Shown piece after piece: positions 55,624 to 64,000 of a DNA stretch of 64,000 nucleotides. Each line of letters opens with the position of its first letter. Positions within the stretch are counted from its first letter, which is position 1. The translations under genes were made by a program, and so were the position numbers. The stretch spans positions 372,001 to 436,000 of the forward strand of contig NZ_JABKKG010000002.1 of NCBI RefSeq assembly GCF_013166595.1. The letters run 5' to 3'. The notes below the pieces were generated by a model. That model was not told where the DNA came from and did no database searches. It saw only the letters and a program-made list of their open reading frames with translations. This DNA comes from Palleniella intestinalis. Lineage in GTDB: Bacteria; Bacteroidota; Bacteroidia; Bacteroidales; Bacteroidaceae.

Positions 55624-57186
55624 TTACTCCTCAATAACCCATCTGTCAAGTGTGTGCGTGTCTGTGTCGAAATTTATGCCGACTTTTACTATTGGAAGAC
55701 CAGACAAGGCGAAACGCTTGTCATACTGCTTCAGATTTATTTGTTCTATGGCTATCTCCGCAGTCTTATCCAATTTAAGTTCGATGACATATAGCTTCGT
55801 CTGTGCACGCATTACCATATCAACACGCCCGGTAGCTGTGCGAACCTCTACATCAAGATATGCTCCAAGGAGAGAAAAAATTATGTAGAGAACCTGCTGC
55901 CAATGGCCTTCATAGTCGGTATTGTCGCAATAAGGGACGGTGGAGAGGAATGTTTTCAAATGCTCAAGCGCACATTCAAAGTCATCATTATGTATGCACT
56001 CATACATTCTTCCTATTGTAACCATGCCCTTCATTTTATACTGGTGCAGATAGGATGGCAGCAAACTTTCCAACAGTCCGGTTCTCACCTCTTTGTTTGG
56101 GAAGTCAAGATGATAGATTTCCGTTGTTGGTGAATAGTTTTTTATAGTTATGTACCCACTCTGATACAACAACGGCATAATGCTTGTCATCTTCTCTGTC
56201 GGTGCATCGAAGTCCGATGCCATAGCGTCAACACCGCCTATCTCTGACGGACGGACACCGTATTTACGCAACATCTCAATAAGATAGGTTGGTGTGCCGG
56301 AGCCGAACCAGTAAGATTTCAAGTTTTCATACAGCATGGCATTAAGTAGGCTGAACGGATTATAGATGTCCGGAGAGTTTGGAGTAAAATGATAACCGTC
56401 GTAATTATCCTTCAGTTTCTGCATCAACTGCTCGTAAGCCAGCCCCATGTTCGATGCCATATTCTCCACTTCGGTACGCATCTGTGTCTGTAGTTCATCA
56501 CTGTTTATGCCACATATGGACGCATATTGTGGCAACATACTTATGTTACTGATATTGTTCAGCTCACTGAATATGCTCAACTGAGAGAATTTTGTGATAC
56601 CGGTAAGGAAGACAAAGCGAAGATATGGGTCACAGGCTTTCAGTGGACTGTAGAAGTTGCGCATAATGTTGCGCAACTTTGGCAGATTATCTTCCTCATG
56701 CATAACATCAAGCAAAGGCGCGTCATACTCGTCAATAAGCAAAACAACCTGCTTGCCGGTCATTTCATAAACACGCCTAACCAATATATCCAACCTATTG
56801 CCACTACCTATTACACCATTCTCACAATGATAAATGCGTTCATATTCACCAACCTGCAATCCAAGATAATACTCCAACTGCTCATCATCAAGATGCTTGT
56901 TGCGACTCATATCAAAATGCAGGACAGGATATTCATTCCATTCTGTCTCCAAATCGGCAATGGCAAGACCCTCAAACAAGTCCCTGCGCCCCTCAAAATA
57001 GCTCTTCAGGGTACTGACAAGAAGAGACTTTCCAAAGCGACGCGGACGGCTGAGAAAATTATACTTTGCAGGACTTTGAACAAGATTGTATATCAGTCCA
57101 GTCTTGTCAACATACAACAAGTTTCGTTCACGCAGTTCGGAAAATGTCTGAAGCCCAACGGGCGGTTTTCTGAGTGATGCTTTCAT
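55624..57186 (-). CDS. AAA-ATPase-like / PD-(D/E)XK nuclease-like protein
   Basis: 520 residues. The N-terminal part matches the AAA-ATPase-like family common in Bacteroidetes: GLQTFSELRERNLLYVDKTG, the P-loop-like SRPRRFGKSLLVSTLKSYFE and LLIDEYDAPLLDVM. The C-terminal part is a PD-(D/E)XK-type nuclease fold with DVEVRTATGRVDMVMRAQTK and LYVIELKLDKTAEIAIEQI, carrying the D...E-x-K triad. The function of the family is unknown; many genomes hold dozens of copies, which suggests mobile or conflict-related behaviour. No partner gene is adjacent. Confidence 0.88.
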   Translation of the reverse strand: MKASLRKPPVGLQTFSELRERNLLYVDKTGLIYNLVQSPAKYNFLSRPRRFGKSLLVSTLKSYFEGRRDLFEGLAIADLETEWNEYPVLHFDMSRNKHLDDEQLEYYLGLQVGEYERIYHCENGVIGSGNRLDILVRRVYEMTGKQVVLLIDEYDAPLLDVMHEEDNLPKLRNIMRNFYSPLKACDPYLRFVFLTGITKFSQLSIFSELNNISNISMLPQYASICGINSDELQTQMRTEVENMASNMGLAYEQLMQKLKDNYDGYHFTPNSPDIYNPFSLLNAMLYENLKSYWFGSGTPTYLIEMLRKYGVRPSEIGGVDAMASDFDAPTEKMTSIMPLLYQSGYITIKNYSPTTEIYHLDFPNKEVRTGLLESLLPSYLHQYKMKGMVTIGRMYECIHNDDFECALEHLKTFLSTVPYCDNTDYEGHWQQVLYIIFSLLGAYLDVEVRTATGRVDMVMRAQTKLYVIELKLDKTAEIAIEQINLKQYDKRFALSGLPIVKVGINFDTDTHTLDRWVIEE

Positions 57187-57319
57187 ATCTGTACTCTTAT
57201 TTTGCTGCTAAGTTACACATTTTTCCACAAACAGGCAAAAAAATCACCATATTATATCTCACATTCAAAAAAAATATGCGGTTATTCCGCCGGCACAAAC
57301 GCCAGGGAAAGCAACAAAA

Positions 57320-58291
57320 TCAGTAAACCCTGATTCTGTCTCCCACACGAATCGTATTAGCCGGTGTCATATGATTCTTCTTATAAAGCGATTTCAGGCG
57401 CACTCCATACTTCTGCGCAATGTCATACATCGACTCGCCTGCACGCACCACATGAGGGCACTTCTTGTACCTCTTATCAGCCTTTGTACGCTTCTTCTCA
57501 AAATAAATAATGTCACCAGGCCTTAGGACATCACGGCGGTCACGCTCGTTATAACGTGCAAGTTTGCGGTAAGAGATGTCAAACTCCTTGGCTATACTCT
57601 TGAATGTGTCACCCTGCCGTGCTATAACATAGTAGTTGCGGTTATTCATTTTCACTTCATGCCCTCTCCTTACAGCAGATGCCCCCCTCGAAGAAGTTCC
57701 ACTTGAAGCTGACTTTCGTGACACTGCCGAAGAGCTGCCACCTCTGACATTCGCCGGATTATACGACTTAGCCCTGTCCAAAGGAGACAGATTGTAACAT
57801 TCGATAATGTCTATGAGCAACTGGGCATACTTAGGATTTGTGGCATATCCACAGGATTTCAGGCCGCGTGCCCATCCTTTGTAGTCTGTACGTGAGAGAG
57901 AGAACAGACGGCTGTAACGGCTACGGCAGAGAAACTTAGAATGATCCTCATAGCTATCATAGACAGACTTGTACACACGGAAGCACTCGCCCGTCTCGTC
58001 ATCGTCATGATACGTCTTTGCCCCAGTCCAGTCATGGCACTTGATTCCGAAATGATTATTGCTCCTGCGTGCCAGTTCACTCTCGCCCGCACCACTCTCA
58101 AGAAGTCCCTGGGCAAGGGTGATACTTGCAGGAATACCATGCTGCAACATCTCGCAGATGGCCAAATCCTTATATCTGTCTATATAGCTTTGATAGCGTT
58201 GGTTCCATTTCACAGGAGGCAACGCTGACAAGATGCATGGAATAAAGGCAAGAATTACAATGAGGTATGCTTTACGAATCATGATATACAA
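57320..58291 (-). CDS. GH73 N-acetylglucosaminidase with LysM repeats
   Basis: 323 residues. A signal peptide (ILAFIPCILSALP) is followed by a GH73/FlgJ-like glucosaminidase domain (about 30-170): GIPASITLAQGLLESGAGES with the catalytic Glu, then NNHFGIKCHDWTG and YKSVYDSYEDHSKFLC. A Ser-rich linker leads to two LysM domains, NYYVIARQGDTFKSIAKEFD at about 220-265 and VVRAGESMYDIAQKYGVRLK at about 280-323. It cleaves the peptidoglycan glycan chain in the periplasm while LysM holds the wall. It lies next to the tRNA cluster. Confidence 0.92.
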   Translation of the reverse strand: MYIMIRKAYLIVILAFIPCILSALPPVKWNQRYQSYIDRYKDLAICEMLQHGIPASITLAQGLLESGAGESELARRSNNHFGIKCHDWTGAKTYHDDDETGECFRVYKSVYDSYEDHSKFLCRSRYSRLFSLSRTDYKGWARGLKSCGYATNPKYAQLLIDIIECYNLSPLDRAKSYNPANVRGGSSSAVSRKSASSGTSSRGASAVRRGHEVKMNNRNYYVIARQGDTFKSIAKEFDISYRKLARYNERDRRDVLRPGDIIYFEKKRTKADKRYKKCPHVVRAGESMYDIAQKYGVRLKSLYKKNHMTPANTIRVGDRIRVY

Positions 58292-58300
58292 TTAAAAGAT

Positions 58301-58333
58301 AAAAAATAAGGCGGTGCAAAAAAATGCATCGCC
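58301..58333 (-). terminator. Terminator of the tRNA cluster
   Basis: On the minus strand, a 9-bp stem GGCGATGCA/TGCACCGCC type (58325-58333 / 58310-58318) runs into TTATTTTTTA, just past the first tRNA-Glu. Confidence 0.65.
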
Positions 58334-58348
58334 CTGCTTCTTCTTTTG

Positions 58349-58420
58349 TAGTGGATAGGGGATTCGAACCCCTATGGCAAGATTGAGAATCTTGAATCCT
58401 AACCCTTAGATGAATCCACC
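58349..58420 (-). tRNA. tRNA-Glu (anticodon CTC), copy 1
   Basis: 72 nt. Acceptor stem GGTGGAT/ATCCACT with a G-U first pair, anticodon stem CAAGA/TCTTG with loop TTCTCAA giving anticodon CTC, T arm GGGGTTCGAATCCCC, discriminator A. No CCA is encoded. It reads GAG codons. An identical copy follows at 58459. Confidence 0.93.
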
Positions 58421-58458
58421 GAGTTATCGTTTTTCACTTTCCTTCAGCCCTTCTTTTG

Positions 58459-58530
58459 TAGTGGATAGGGGATTCGAACCCCTATGGCAAGATTGAGAAT
58501 CTTGAATCCTAACCCTTAGATGAATCCACC
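58459..58530 (-). tRNA. tRNA-Glu (anticodon CTC), copy 2
   Basis: 72 nt, identical in sequence to the copy at 58349-58420. The flanking CTTCTTTTG is also shared, which points to a recent tandem duplication with a period of 110 bp. Confidence 0.93.
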
Positions 58531-58567
58531 GAGTAACATGTAAACCGTCAGCCTCTGCCGGCAGTTG

Positions 58568-58654
58568 CGGAAGGTACTGGATTCGAACCAGTGGTACGGA
58601 GTCCCGTACGTCAGTTTAGCAAACTGGTGGTTTAAGCCACTCACCCAACCTTCC
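58568..58654 (-). tRNA. tRNA-Ser (anticodon GCT)
   Basis: 87 nt with the long variable arm typical of class II tRNA (GTACGGGACTCCGTAC). Acceptor stem GGAAGGT/ACCTTCC, anticodon loop TTGCTAA giving GCT, discriminator G. It reads AGC and AGT codons and is the promoter-proximal member of the cluster. No gene lies in 58655-58949. Confidence 0.93.
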
Positions 58655-58949
58655 AAACCGTTGTTACCTTTATGGGCGCTCCGAAAAGCGACTTCCTAAA
58701 AAGCGTGTGCAAAGGTACGGAAAAAATCTGAGACTGTAAAATATTCACGCATATTTCGCACTCCTATTAAAGTTTTTTAAGGATTATCAGTATAAAGACA
58801 TTGTATTTTGTCTGATATTTGTCGTTTTCCTTTATTTCGCACCGAAGGGTTCTATATCCCATGAATACTGCTCGTTTGTGAGGTAGCCACATACATATAT
58901 TGTAGCAAGCTAAGGTCAGAATTGCCTAATTGAGAATATTCCATATCGG

Positions 58950-59729
58950 TTACATTTTACGGAATATCGCCGGCATTGCCGAAGGGTTCATCGGGAACAT
59001 ATCCACGAGGTCAAGATGCTTGACCATATGAAGCGTGCCTTGCTTGTAAGTCTGAAACCACGGTGTTGAAATATGATGGCGGTAGGCTTCCATGTCTTGA
59101 TAAATTTCAAGTATGCGCACTTTGCTTCCGTCTCGTTTCTGCACCATAGGATAGATGCACACCACACCCGGTTCATTGGCTACGGAGCTGGCTCCGACTG
59201 TCAGGGCTGCTTTCATATATTCGTCAAGATATTCAGGATGAACATCTATCTCGGATATACGCACGAGCATTGAGTCCAAGCCCATATTCGGATTTCCGGA
59301 TTGAAGCATATCGGTTTCATCGACCTTCCCGTACCATTCGACATGCGACTTGTCGCTTATCTCGGATATAGTCAGCACCGTGCATCCGCTCCGGTTTGAT
59401 GCTCCGTTCCAATGTTTCACATTCGCTTTGGATATGACAAAATCGCCTTTACGGAGAAGTTGCAGAGGTTTTCCTTCCTCCTGATACACACCTTCTCCGT
59501 CAACTACGAACATCGTCTGTATGGCATCGGGATGTATATGCCAATCATTATGCGCACCTTGAGGATACTCTATTCTGTACGTGGATGTTTTGGCAGATTT
59601 GTGCATTTCAAGCATGGACAATGTGTCGGTGTAATGCTCGTTCTTGACTTTTACCCATTCGCCACTGTTCTGTGCGCTCACGGCATAAGAGAAAAACAAG
59701 GCTGATAGTATCAACAATTTACTTTTCAT
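58950..59729 (-). CDS. Exported cupin - antibiotic-biosynthesis-monooxygenase protein
   Basis: 259 residues with a signal peptide (ILSALFFSYAVSAQ). The first domain (about 30-130) is a cupin: NDWHIHPDAIQTMFVVDGEG with metal-binding His residues and RKGDFVISKANVKHWNG. The second (about 155-255) is an ABM/EthD-like ferredoxin fold: VRISEIDVHPEYLDEYMKAA and ILEIYQDMEAYRHHISTPWF. The combination is seen in quinone or small-molecule oxidation and isomerisation proteins; the substrate is unknown. It is a single periplasmic gene. Confidence 0.83.
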   Translation of the reverse strand: MKSKLLILSALFFSYAVSAQNSGEWVKVKNEHYTDTLSMLEMHKSAKTSTYRIEYPQGAHNDWHIHPDAIQTMFVVDGEGVYQEEGKPLQLLRKGDFVISKANVKHWNGASNRSGCTVLTISEISDKSHVEWYGKVDETDMLQSGNPNMGLDSMLVRISEIDVHPEYLDEYMKAALTVGASSVANEPGVVCIYPMVQKRDGSKVRILEIYQDMEAYRHHISTPWFQTYKQGTLHMVKHLDLVDMFPMNPSAMPAIFRKM

Positions 59730-60094
59730 TTTCTTGGAGATGAAATATTTTCACTGCGTTCTCTATAAAGAACAAGGACTTGTATTGCGGCAACTTGCGG
59801 TTGTTTTTAGCCAAAGGGACAAGACACGGTTTCATTTTTTATTCATCCGTTTTAATTGATTATTTTAGTAAATGAATTTAGCAATCATTTCTGTTACGGA
59901 TGCAAAATTAGGAAAAAATATCATTCTGAGTTGTATCTGAATTTCGGTTTGTTGTACCAATATTACGGATTCTTATTGTTGTTACACCGACTTTCCACAT
60001 TATCGACAAACTTTCCAAAAAAAAACAAAACGCTAAAACATCAAAAAACATGGATTTATGACTTTACAACTTATCCATAACCGGCATAAAAACG

Positions 60095-60173
60095 AAAGGT
60101 AACCTTTTGCATGATGAAGTGTAACACTTTATACAGCGAAAGGTAACCTTTCACCATGCAAAAGGTTACCTTT
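60095..60173. repeat. GGTAAC phased array, copy 5
   Basis: GGTAAC at 60098, TGTAAC at 60120, GGTAAC at 60142 and inverted GTTACC at 60165, on the 22-bp grid with the usual 1-bp shift at the inverted unit. The array is bounded by CGAAAGG and CCTTTCG. It lies in the 59730-60241 spacer, just past the end of nadE. Confidence 0.87.
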
Positions 60174-60241
60174 CGTTTGTCACTATGTGGCACAAGTCCA
60201 CAAATTATGCTATCTCGCTAAAAATCAATCGTTTTGAAACG

Positions 60242-62131
60242 CTACTCCAATATCCAGAGAGCGTTGGATGCATCGGAAGGCATGCGCCAGTCGCCACGTG
60301 GGGACAATGACACCGCACCTACCTTCGGACCGTCAGGGAGACAGGAACGCTTGAACTGTTGTTGGAAGAAACGGCGCATGAATGTGCGCAGCCAGTGCTT
60401 GATCACATCATCGTCATACACGCCGGCGAATGCTTTCTGTGCCAGAAGCATCAGCTTTTCAGGCGAGAATCCGAAGCGCAGGAAATGGTAAAGGAAGAAG
60501 TCGTGCAATTCGTACGGCCCGACAAGGTCTTCCGTCTTCTGCTTGATGTTTCCGTTCTCGTCCGCCGGAATAAGCTCCGGAGAGATAGGTGTGTCGATGA
60601 TGTCCATAAGGGTTGCCTTGGTAGACTTGTCCACCTCGTAGTCAGCGACATACTGCACAAGGTAGCGTATGAGGGTCTTGGGCACAGAGACATTGACACC
60701 GTACATGGACATGTGGTCACCGTTGTATGTCGCCCAACCAAGAGCGAGTTCCGAAAGGTCACCTGTGCCTATGACAATGCCGTTCACCTGATTGGCAATG
60801 TCCATGAGAAGCATTGTGCGGTAGCGTGCCTGTGAGTTCTCGTAGGTGACATCGTGATTGTCGATGTCATGCCCGATGTCTGTGAAATGCTGCTTTACGG
60901 CATCCACAATACTTATCTCGCGCTGTGTAATTCCAAGGTTTGTCATCAGCGATACGGCATTGTCATGCGTACGGTCGGTAGTGCCGAATCCCGGCATTGT
61001 TATGCCGTGGATGCCTTTGCGGTCATAACCGAGTTTATCAAATGTGCGCACACAGACGAGGAGGGCAAGCGTGGAATCCAGTCCGCCGCTTATGCCGACA
61101 ACCACATCCTTGCACCGGATGTGCGTCAGTCGCTTGGCAAGTCCCATCACCTGTATGTTGAAAATCTCCTCGCAGGATGCTTTCATGTCCTCCGACTTCG
61201 GGATAAACGGATGCGGCTCGTATGGGCGTGTAAGCTCAAACTTACGCTTCAGCGCGTTGTAAGCGTCATCGTCAGGTTCAAGAGAGACAATCTCCGCATG
61301 CTGCATCTGTGTGGCTTGGGCACGCCCGAAGGTGGTGTTTGTGCGGCGTTCGGTGCGCAGGCGCTGCACATCAACCTGCCCGATGACAAGCTGAGGGTCA
61401 AGGGAGAAACGCTCGGAATGCGCGAGTTGCACACCATTTTCATAGATTATGGCATTTCCGCCATAGACAACATCCTGTGTAGACTCCCCGAATCCCGCAG
61501 AACTGTAAACGTATCCGCACATCGTGCGCGCACTCTGTTGTGAGAGGAGCGACAGCAGATATTTGTGCTTTCCTATCAGTTCGTCGGAAGCGGAAAGGTT
61601 AAGGATTATGTCAGCGCCTGCCGTTGCAAGGCGGCTTGACGGCGGAAGGGCAGCCCAAAGGTCTTCGCAAATCTCCACTCCGAAGGTCACTCCTGACGGA
61701 AGACGGAAGAGAAGGGGCTCGGCGGAGACAGCCTCAACGGAGAACCAGCGCTTCTCGTAGAACTCATTGTAGTTCGGAAGGTATGTCTTGTGGACATAAT
61801 GGCGCTCGCCGTTGCAGATGACCGCGGCGGAATTCATCAGTCTGTCGTCCTGACGATGAGGAGCACCGACGACAAAGGTTATCGCCCTGCCTATGCTGAA
61901 ATCGCAGAGAATGTTCAGTGCTTCGTCGGAAGCGTCAAGCAGATGCTCACTGCGGAACAGATCCTGGCAAGTGTAGCCTGTGACGGAAAGCTCCGGGAAC
62001 ACAAGGAGCTCCACCCCACTCTGCTCTGCCTTCTCTACAAGTCGTTCTATCTCCTCTATATTATATGCCACATCGGCAACGCGCACTGACGGTATCGCAG
62101 CTGCCACTGTTATGAATCCGTGGTTTGTCAT
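60242..62131 (-). CDS. nadE: Glutamine-dependent NAD+ synthetase
   Basis: 629 residues in two domains. The N-terminal nitrilase-type amidase (about 1-270) has the triad Glu47 in VFPELSVTGY, Lys115 in HKTYLPNYNEF and Cys155 in FGVEICEDLW. The C-terminal synthetase (about 310-629) has GISGGLDSTLALLV for ATP binding, then MPGFGTTDRTHDNA and GTGDLSELALGWATYNGDHM. It makes NAD+ from deamido-NAD using ammonia from glutamine. The stop lies at the edge of a spacer holding a GGTAAC array. It ends 57 bp before the Smr gene in the same direction. Confidence 0.95.
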   Translation of the reverse strand: MTNHGFITVAAAIPSVRVADVAYNIEEIERLVEKAEQSGVELLVFPELSVTGYTCQDLFRSEHLLDASDEALNILCDFSIGRAITFVVGAPHRQDDRLMNSAAVICNGERHYVHKTYLPNYNEFYEKRWFSVEAVSAEPLLFRLPSGVTFGVEICEDLWAALPPSSRLATAGADIILNLSASDELIGKHKYLLSLLSQQSARTMCGYVYSSAGFGESTQDVVYGGNAIIYENGVQLAHSERFSLDPQLVIGQVDVQRLRTERRTNTTFGRAQATQMQHAEIVSLEPDDDAYNALKRKFELTRPYEPHPFIPKSEDMKASCEEIFNIQVMGLAKRLTHIRCKDVVVGISGGLDSTLALLVCVRTFDKLGYDRKGIHGITMPGFGTTDRTHDNAVSLMTNLGITQREISIVDAVKQHFTDIGHDIDNHDVTYENSQARYRTMLLMDIANQVNGIVIGTGDLSELALGWATYNGDHMSMYGVNVSVPKTLIRYLVQYVADYEVDKSTKATLMDIIDTPISPELIPADENGNIKQKTEDLVGPYELHDFFLYHFLRFGFSPEKLMLLAQKAFAGVYDDDVIKHWLRTFMRRFFQQQFKRSCLPDGPKVGAVSLSPRGDWRMPSDASNALWILE

Positions 62132-62188
62132 GTTGTTCTTATTGCTTGGGGATGTTTCTTCCCTGTTTATACTAATGTTATGCGGACA

Positions 62189-63334
62189 TTACTTTATTGT
62201 CACCTGTGTCGCGCCATATCCGTACTCTTGGAATGACGCATCCTGCCATGTACAAGGGCGGTAGCGGTAGTTGAGCTCATGGATTATGGCATGGCGGAGC
62301 ACTCCCTCGCCCTTTCCATGAATGAAGATTATCTTCTTTCCCTTCTCGTGACGGTGGTTTTTCATCACCTCGCGGAACTTGTCAAGCTGATAGTTGAGAA
62401 TGTCAGACGACGACATTCCTCCCGTGCTGTCAAGGAGTTTTTCTGCGTGAAGGTCAATGACCTCAGCCTCCTGCAAGCCATGGCGTGAAGGAGTTGTGTT
62501 CATTTTGGTGAGTTTCTCAAGCTCGTCCGGCTTGGCATACATTTCCTCTTTCAGTCCGTCCGGGTCAAGATTGATAGAGCGTGTGACCTTGTCATTCTCG
62601 ACAATGGTGTAGAGCAGTGCCGGCTCTTCAAAGAAATCGTTCGGCTTGAATGTATGGAGCTTGTAGAATTTCACCGGGTCTATGCGCATCTGCACACTAA
62701 GAGGGTTCTTCAATGCGAAAGGCTTGTCCTCCTTGAATGCCACCATCTGTATGCACACACGGCTCAATGCGTTCACCTCACGCTGTGAGAATTCCTCGAT
62801 GAATTCCTTGGTGTTCGGTTCAAGCACGCCTTGTTTGCGGAGGTGCCAGTTGCTGTTCTCCGCAGAAAGGTATGTGTATTGCAGATAATAGTTGGAGTCA
62901 TTGACAAGATAAGCGTCAAACTGCGTGTCGGTGACTTTCTTTATATCCTCCGGGACAAATGCGAGATAGGCGCTGAGAAGGTTGCCGCCCTTGCGCTCTT
63001 CGACAGGAGCCTTGAACGTGATGTCCTTCATTGAAGGGTCGTCGTCATTGGCATCACGCGTCATGTCGACATCCTCGTCAAGCCCTTCATTAAGCATCGC
63101 CTTCATGCTTCGTCCGTCAGACTGTATCTGCCGGCGGCGTTCCATGCTCTGCATAGCCTTCACCATGTTGCTCGTTGAGTAGCTGTCGGCGGAAGATTCC
63201 ACAACAACTTCGTTTATCGGGGTGGGAATCTGGAAGCCGTCCGCATCCTCTACATATACTATATTTCCTTTTATTGCAGCGACTTTTCCGCCACCTTTGT
63301 CAAAAAGGAAACTCACTTTATCTCCTATTTTCAT
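62189..63334 (-). CDS. DUF2027 - Smr domain protein
   Basis: 381 residues. The N terminus (KIGDKVSFLFDKGGGKVAAI) is a DUF2027 beta domain resembling a MutS2/KOW-type fold. A long middle beta-sandwich follows, with FVPEDIKKVTDTQFDAYLVN. The C-terminal Smr domain reads VIDLHAEKLLDSTGG, then IIFIHGKGEGVLRHAIIHEL, carrying the family DLH and HGxG motifs. Smr domains nick or bind nucleic acid; in MutS2-related proteins they act on DNA or on stalled ribosome mRNA. The role of this fusion is not known to me. Confidence 0.87.
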   Translation of the reverse strand: MKIGDKVSFLFDKGGGKVAAIKGNIVYVEDADGFQIPTPINEVVVESSADSYSTSNMVKAMQSMERRRQIQSDGRSMKAMLNEGLDEDVDMTRDANDDDPSMKDITFKAPVEERKGGNLLSAYLAFVPEDIKKVTDTQFDAYLVNDSNYYLQYTYLSAENSNWHLRKQGVLEPNTKEFIEEFSQREVNALSRVCIQMVAFKEDKPFALKNPLSVQMRIDPVKFYKLHTFKPNDFFEEPALLYTIVENDKVTRSINLDPDGLKEEMYAKPDELEKLTKMNTTPSRHGLQEAEVIDLHAEKLLDSTGGMSSSDILNYQLDKFREVMKNHRHEKGKKIIFIHGKGEGVLRHAIIHELNYRYRPCTWQDASFQEYGYGATQVTIK

Positions 63335-63542
63335 ACTTTATTCGGTATAACTTGTTTATCATCAATGTTTTATCCCACACAAAGAACATTGCGAATGGCA
63401 ACACCACCTTTTTAGAACTCTTTTTGTGGGCTTTATTATGCAAAGATAGCAATAAGTCCAACAACAACCAAATGTTTTCAAAGGAGATTATACTTTTTAT
63501 TAATTTTTCCTTGCTTACGTGTCTTTTTTTGATATTTTTGAC

Positions 63543-63626
63543 TATCTTTGCAGAAGATAAGCTACACCTCAGCAATAAAGAGCAAGCTCTATTGCATTCG
63601 GTTTGCATTATCTTTGCAGAAGATAA
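63543..63626 (+). promoter_or_regulatory. Duplicated palindromic operator over -7 boxes before fic
   Basis: TTATCTTTGCAGAAGATAA (63608-63626) is a 7-bp-arm palindrome and recurs with one change at 63542-63560, 66 bp upstream. Each copy includes TATCTTTG, a -7 box (63543-63550 and 63609-63616). The downstream copy would start transcription close to the fic gene. The remainder of 63335-63642 is AT-rich with no gene. Confidence 0.6.
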
Positions 63627-63642
63627 AACGAGAAAGATAGCC

Positions 63643-64000
63643 ATGAACGAGAAACTTAAACAATTGCTTTGCGAATGCGATATGCTTAGAAAACGCTTGT
63701 CAGAGCTTCGCCCATTACCTGTGGAAGCTCTGCAAAAGATTGAGGATGCATTTGCAATAGAATACACATACGAGAGCAATCGCATTGAGGGGAACACCTT
63801 GACATTGCAGGAAACGGACCTGGTCGTGAACGAAGGTGTGACCATTGCCGGCAAATCCATGCGTGAACATCTTGAAGCTATCAACCATGCCGAGGCGATC
63901 AGCTATATAAAGGATTTCGCAAAAGACGACATTGAAATATCGGAAAGCACAATCAAAGACATACACGCCATTATCCTGCATAGCATAGACAGGAGCAATG
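63643..64000 (+). CDS. Fic family protein, N-terminal part (partial)
   Basis: 119 codons are visible before the window ends. The first 40 residues are a helical N-terminal extension. YTYESNRIEGNTLTLQET then carries the Fic inhibitory motif (S-x-x-x-E-G/N type; SNRIEGN), which in class II Fic proteins blocks ATP binding from inside the same chain. VVNEGVTIAGKSMREHLEAI and DIHAIILHS lead towards the catalytic HPFxxGNGR motif, which lies beyond the window. Family members transfer AMP to target proteins. The palindromic upstream sites suggest autoregulation. Confidence 0.88.
   Translation, partial: MNEKLKQLLCECDMLRKRLSELRPLPVEALQKIEDAFAIEYTYESNRIEGNTLTLQETDLVVNEGVTIAGKSMREHLEAINHAEAISYIKDFAKDDIEISESTIKDIHAIILHSIDRSN

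Noticed and set aside
59991..60079. DnaA-box-like 9-mers (TTATCGACA, TTATCCATA) in an AT-rich stretch
   Set aside because: Each has at least one mismatch to TTATCCACA, there is no dnaA or other origin gene nearby, and strand skew cannot be judged from this window.

Overview
The window looks like the chromosome of a Bacteroidales bacterium, most likely Prevotella/Segatella-like. The evidence is a complete SusC/SusD-type starch utilisation locus, lipoproteins with acidic residues after the lipobox cysteine, promoters with the Bacteroidetes -7 motif TAnnTTTG, a type IX-secretion-like C-terminal tail on an amylase, and several families typical of the order (DUF4143 ATPases, DUF3791/DUF3990, DUF2027-Smr, EF-G2). 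The organism is inferred; no rRNA is present.

Layout. 1-1450: end of valS, a hotdog thioesterase and a nitroreductase-like lipoprotein. 1560-27700: the starch region. A secreted multidomain alpha-amylase (1560-3587) is separated from the rest by a HigBA-like toxin-antitoxin pair and an ECF sigma factor module (3.9-6.2 kb). A minus-strand operon susC-susD-susE-susF-ompA (6672-15093) then faces a plus-strand set: LacI-type regulator, MFS sugar transporter, MalQ, GH97 alpha-glucosidase, type I pullulanase and a GH13 maltodextrinase/neopullulanase. Together they can bind and import malto-oligosaccharides at the outer membrane, cut them in the periplasm and process glucose and maltose in the cytoplasm. 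27.7-29.6 kb: small toxin-antitoxin-like genes behind a striking 33-bp repeat array. 30-41 kb: GH51 arabinofuranosidase, FMN-binding protein, L-asparaginase, a second ECF sigma module, MetH-reactivation-like protein, HemW, cyclophilin, a DUF4143 ATPase with its own palindromic repeat array, and a sodium:alanine symporter. 41.7-42.6 kb: aspartate dehydrogenase-like gene behind a duplicated promoter.

42659-51363 is the most unusual block. It is a tightly packed seven-gene minus-strand operon encoding a J-like membrane protein, a coiled-coil membrane protein, an Hsp70 paralogue, a DUF2971 protein, a CpXC zinc-ribbon membrane protein, a fused protein kinase/AAA+ ATPase and a TerB-like protein. 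I read it as a chaperone-centred stress or conflict system; its function is not known to me.

52-64 kb holds EF-G2, a decayed stretch with a tatC fragment, an AAA/PD-(D/E)XK protein, a GH73-LysM glucosaminidase, three tRNA genes (two identical Glu-CTC, one Ser-GCT), a cupin-ABM protein, NAD synthetase, a DUF2027-Smr protein and the start of a Fic protein.

Across the window, five intergenic regions carry the same phased array of 22-bp units built on AAAGGTAAC with one unit inverted. This dispersed repeat family is the second main discovery candidate. Other non-coding structure includes a MITE-like element that supplies the stop codon of hemW, a long REP-like palindrome before the GH97 gene, divergent ECF-type promoters in one symmetric 94-bp block, and operator-like arrays with exact 32- or 33-bp periods.
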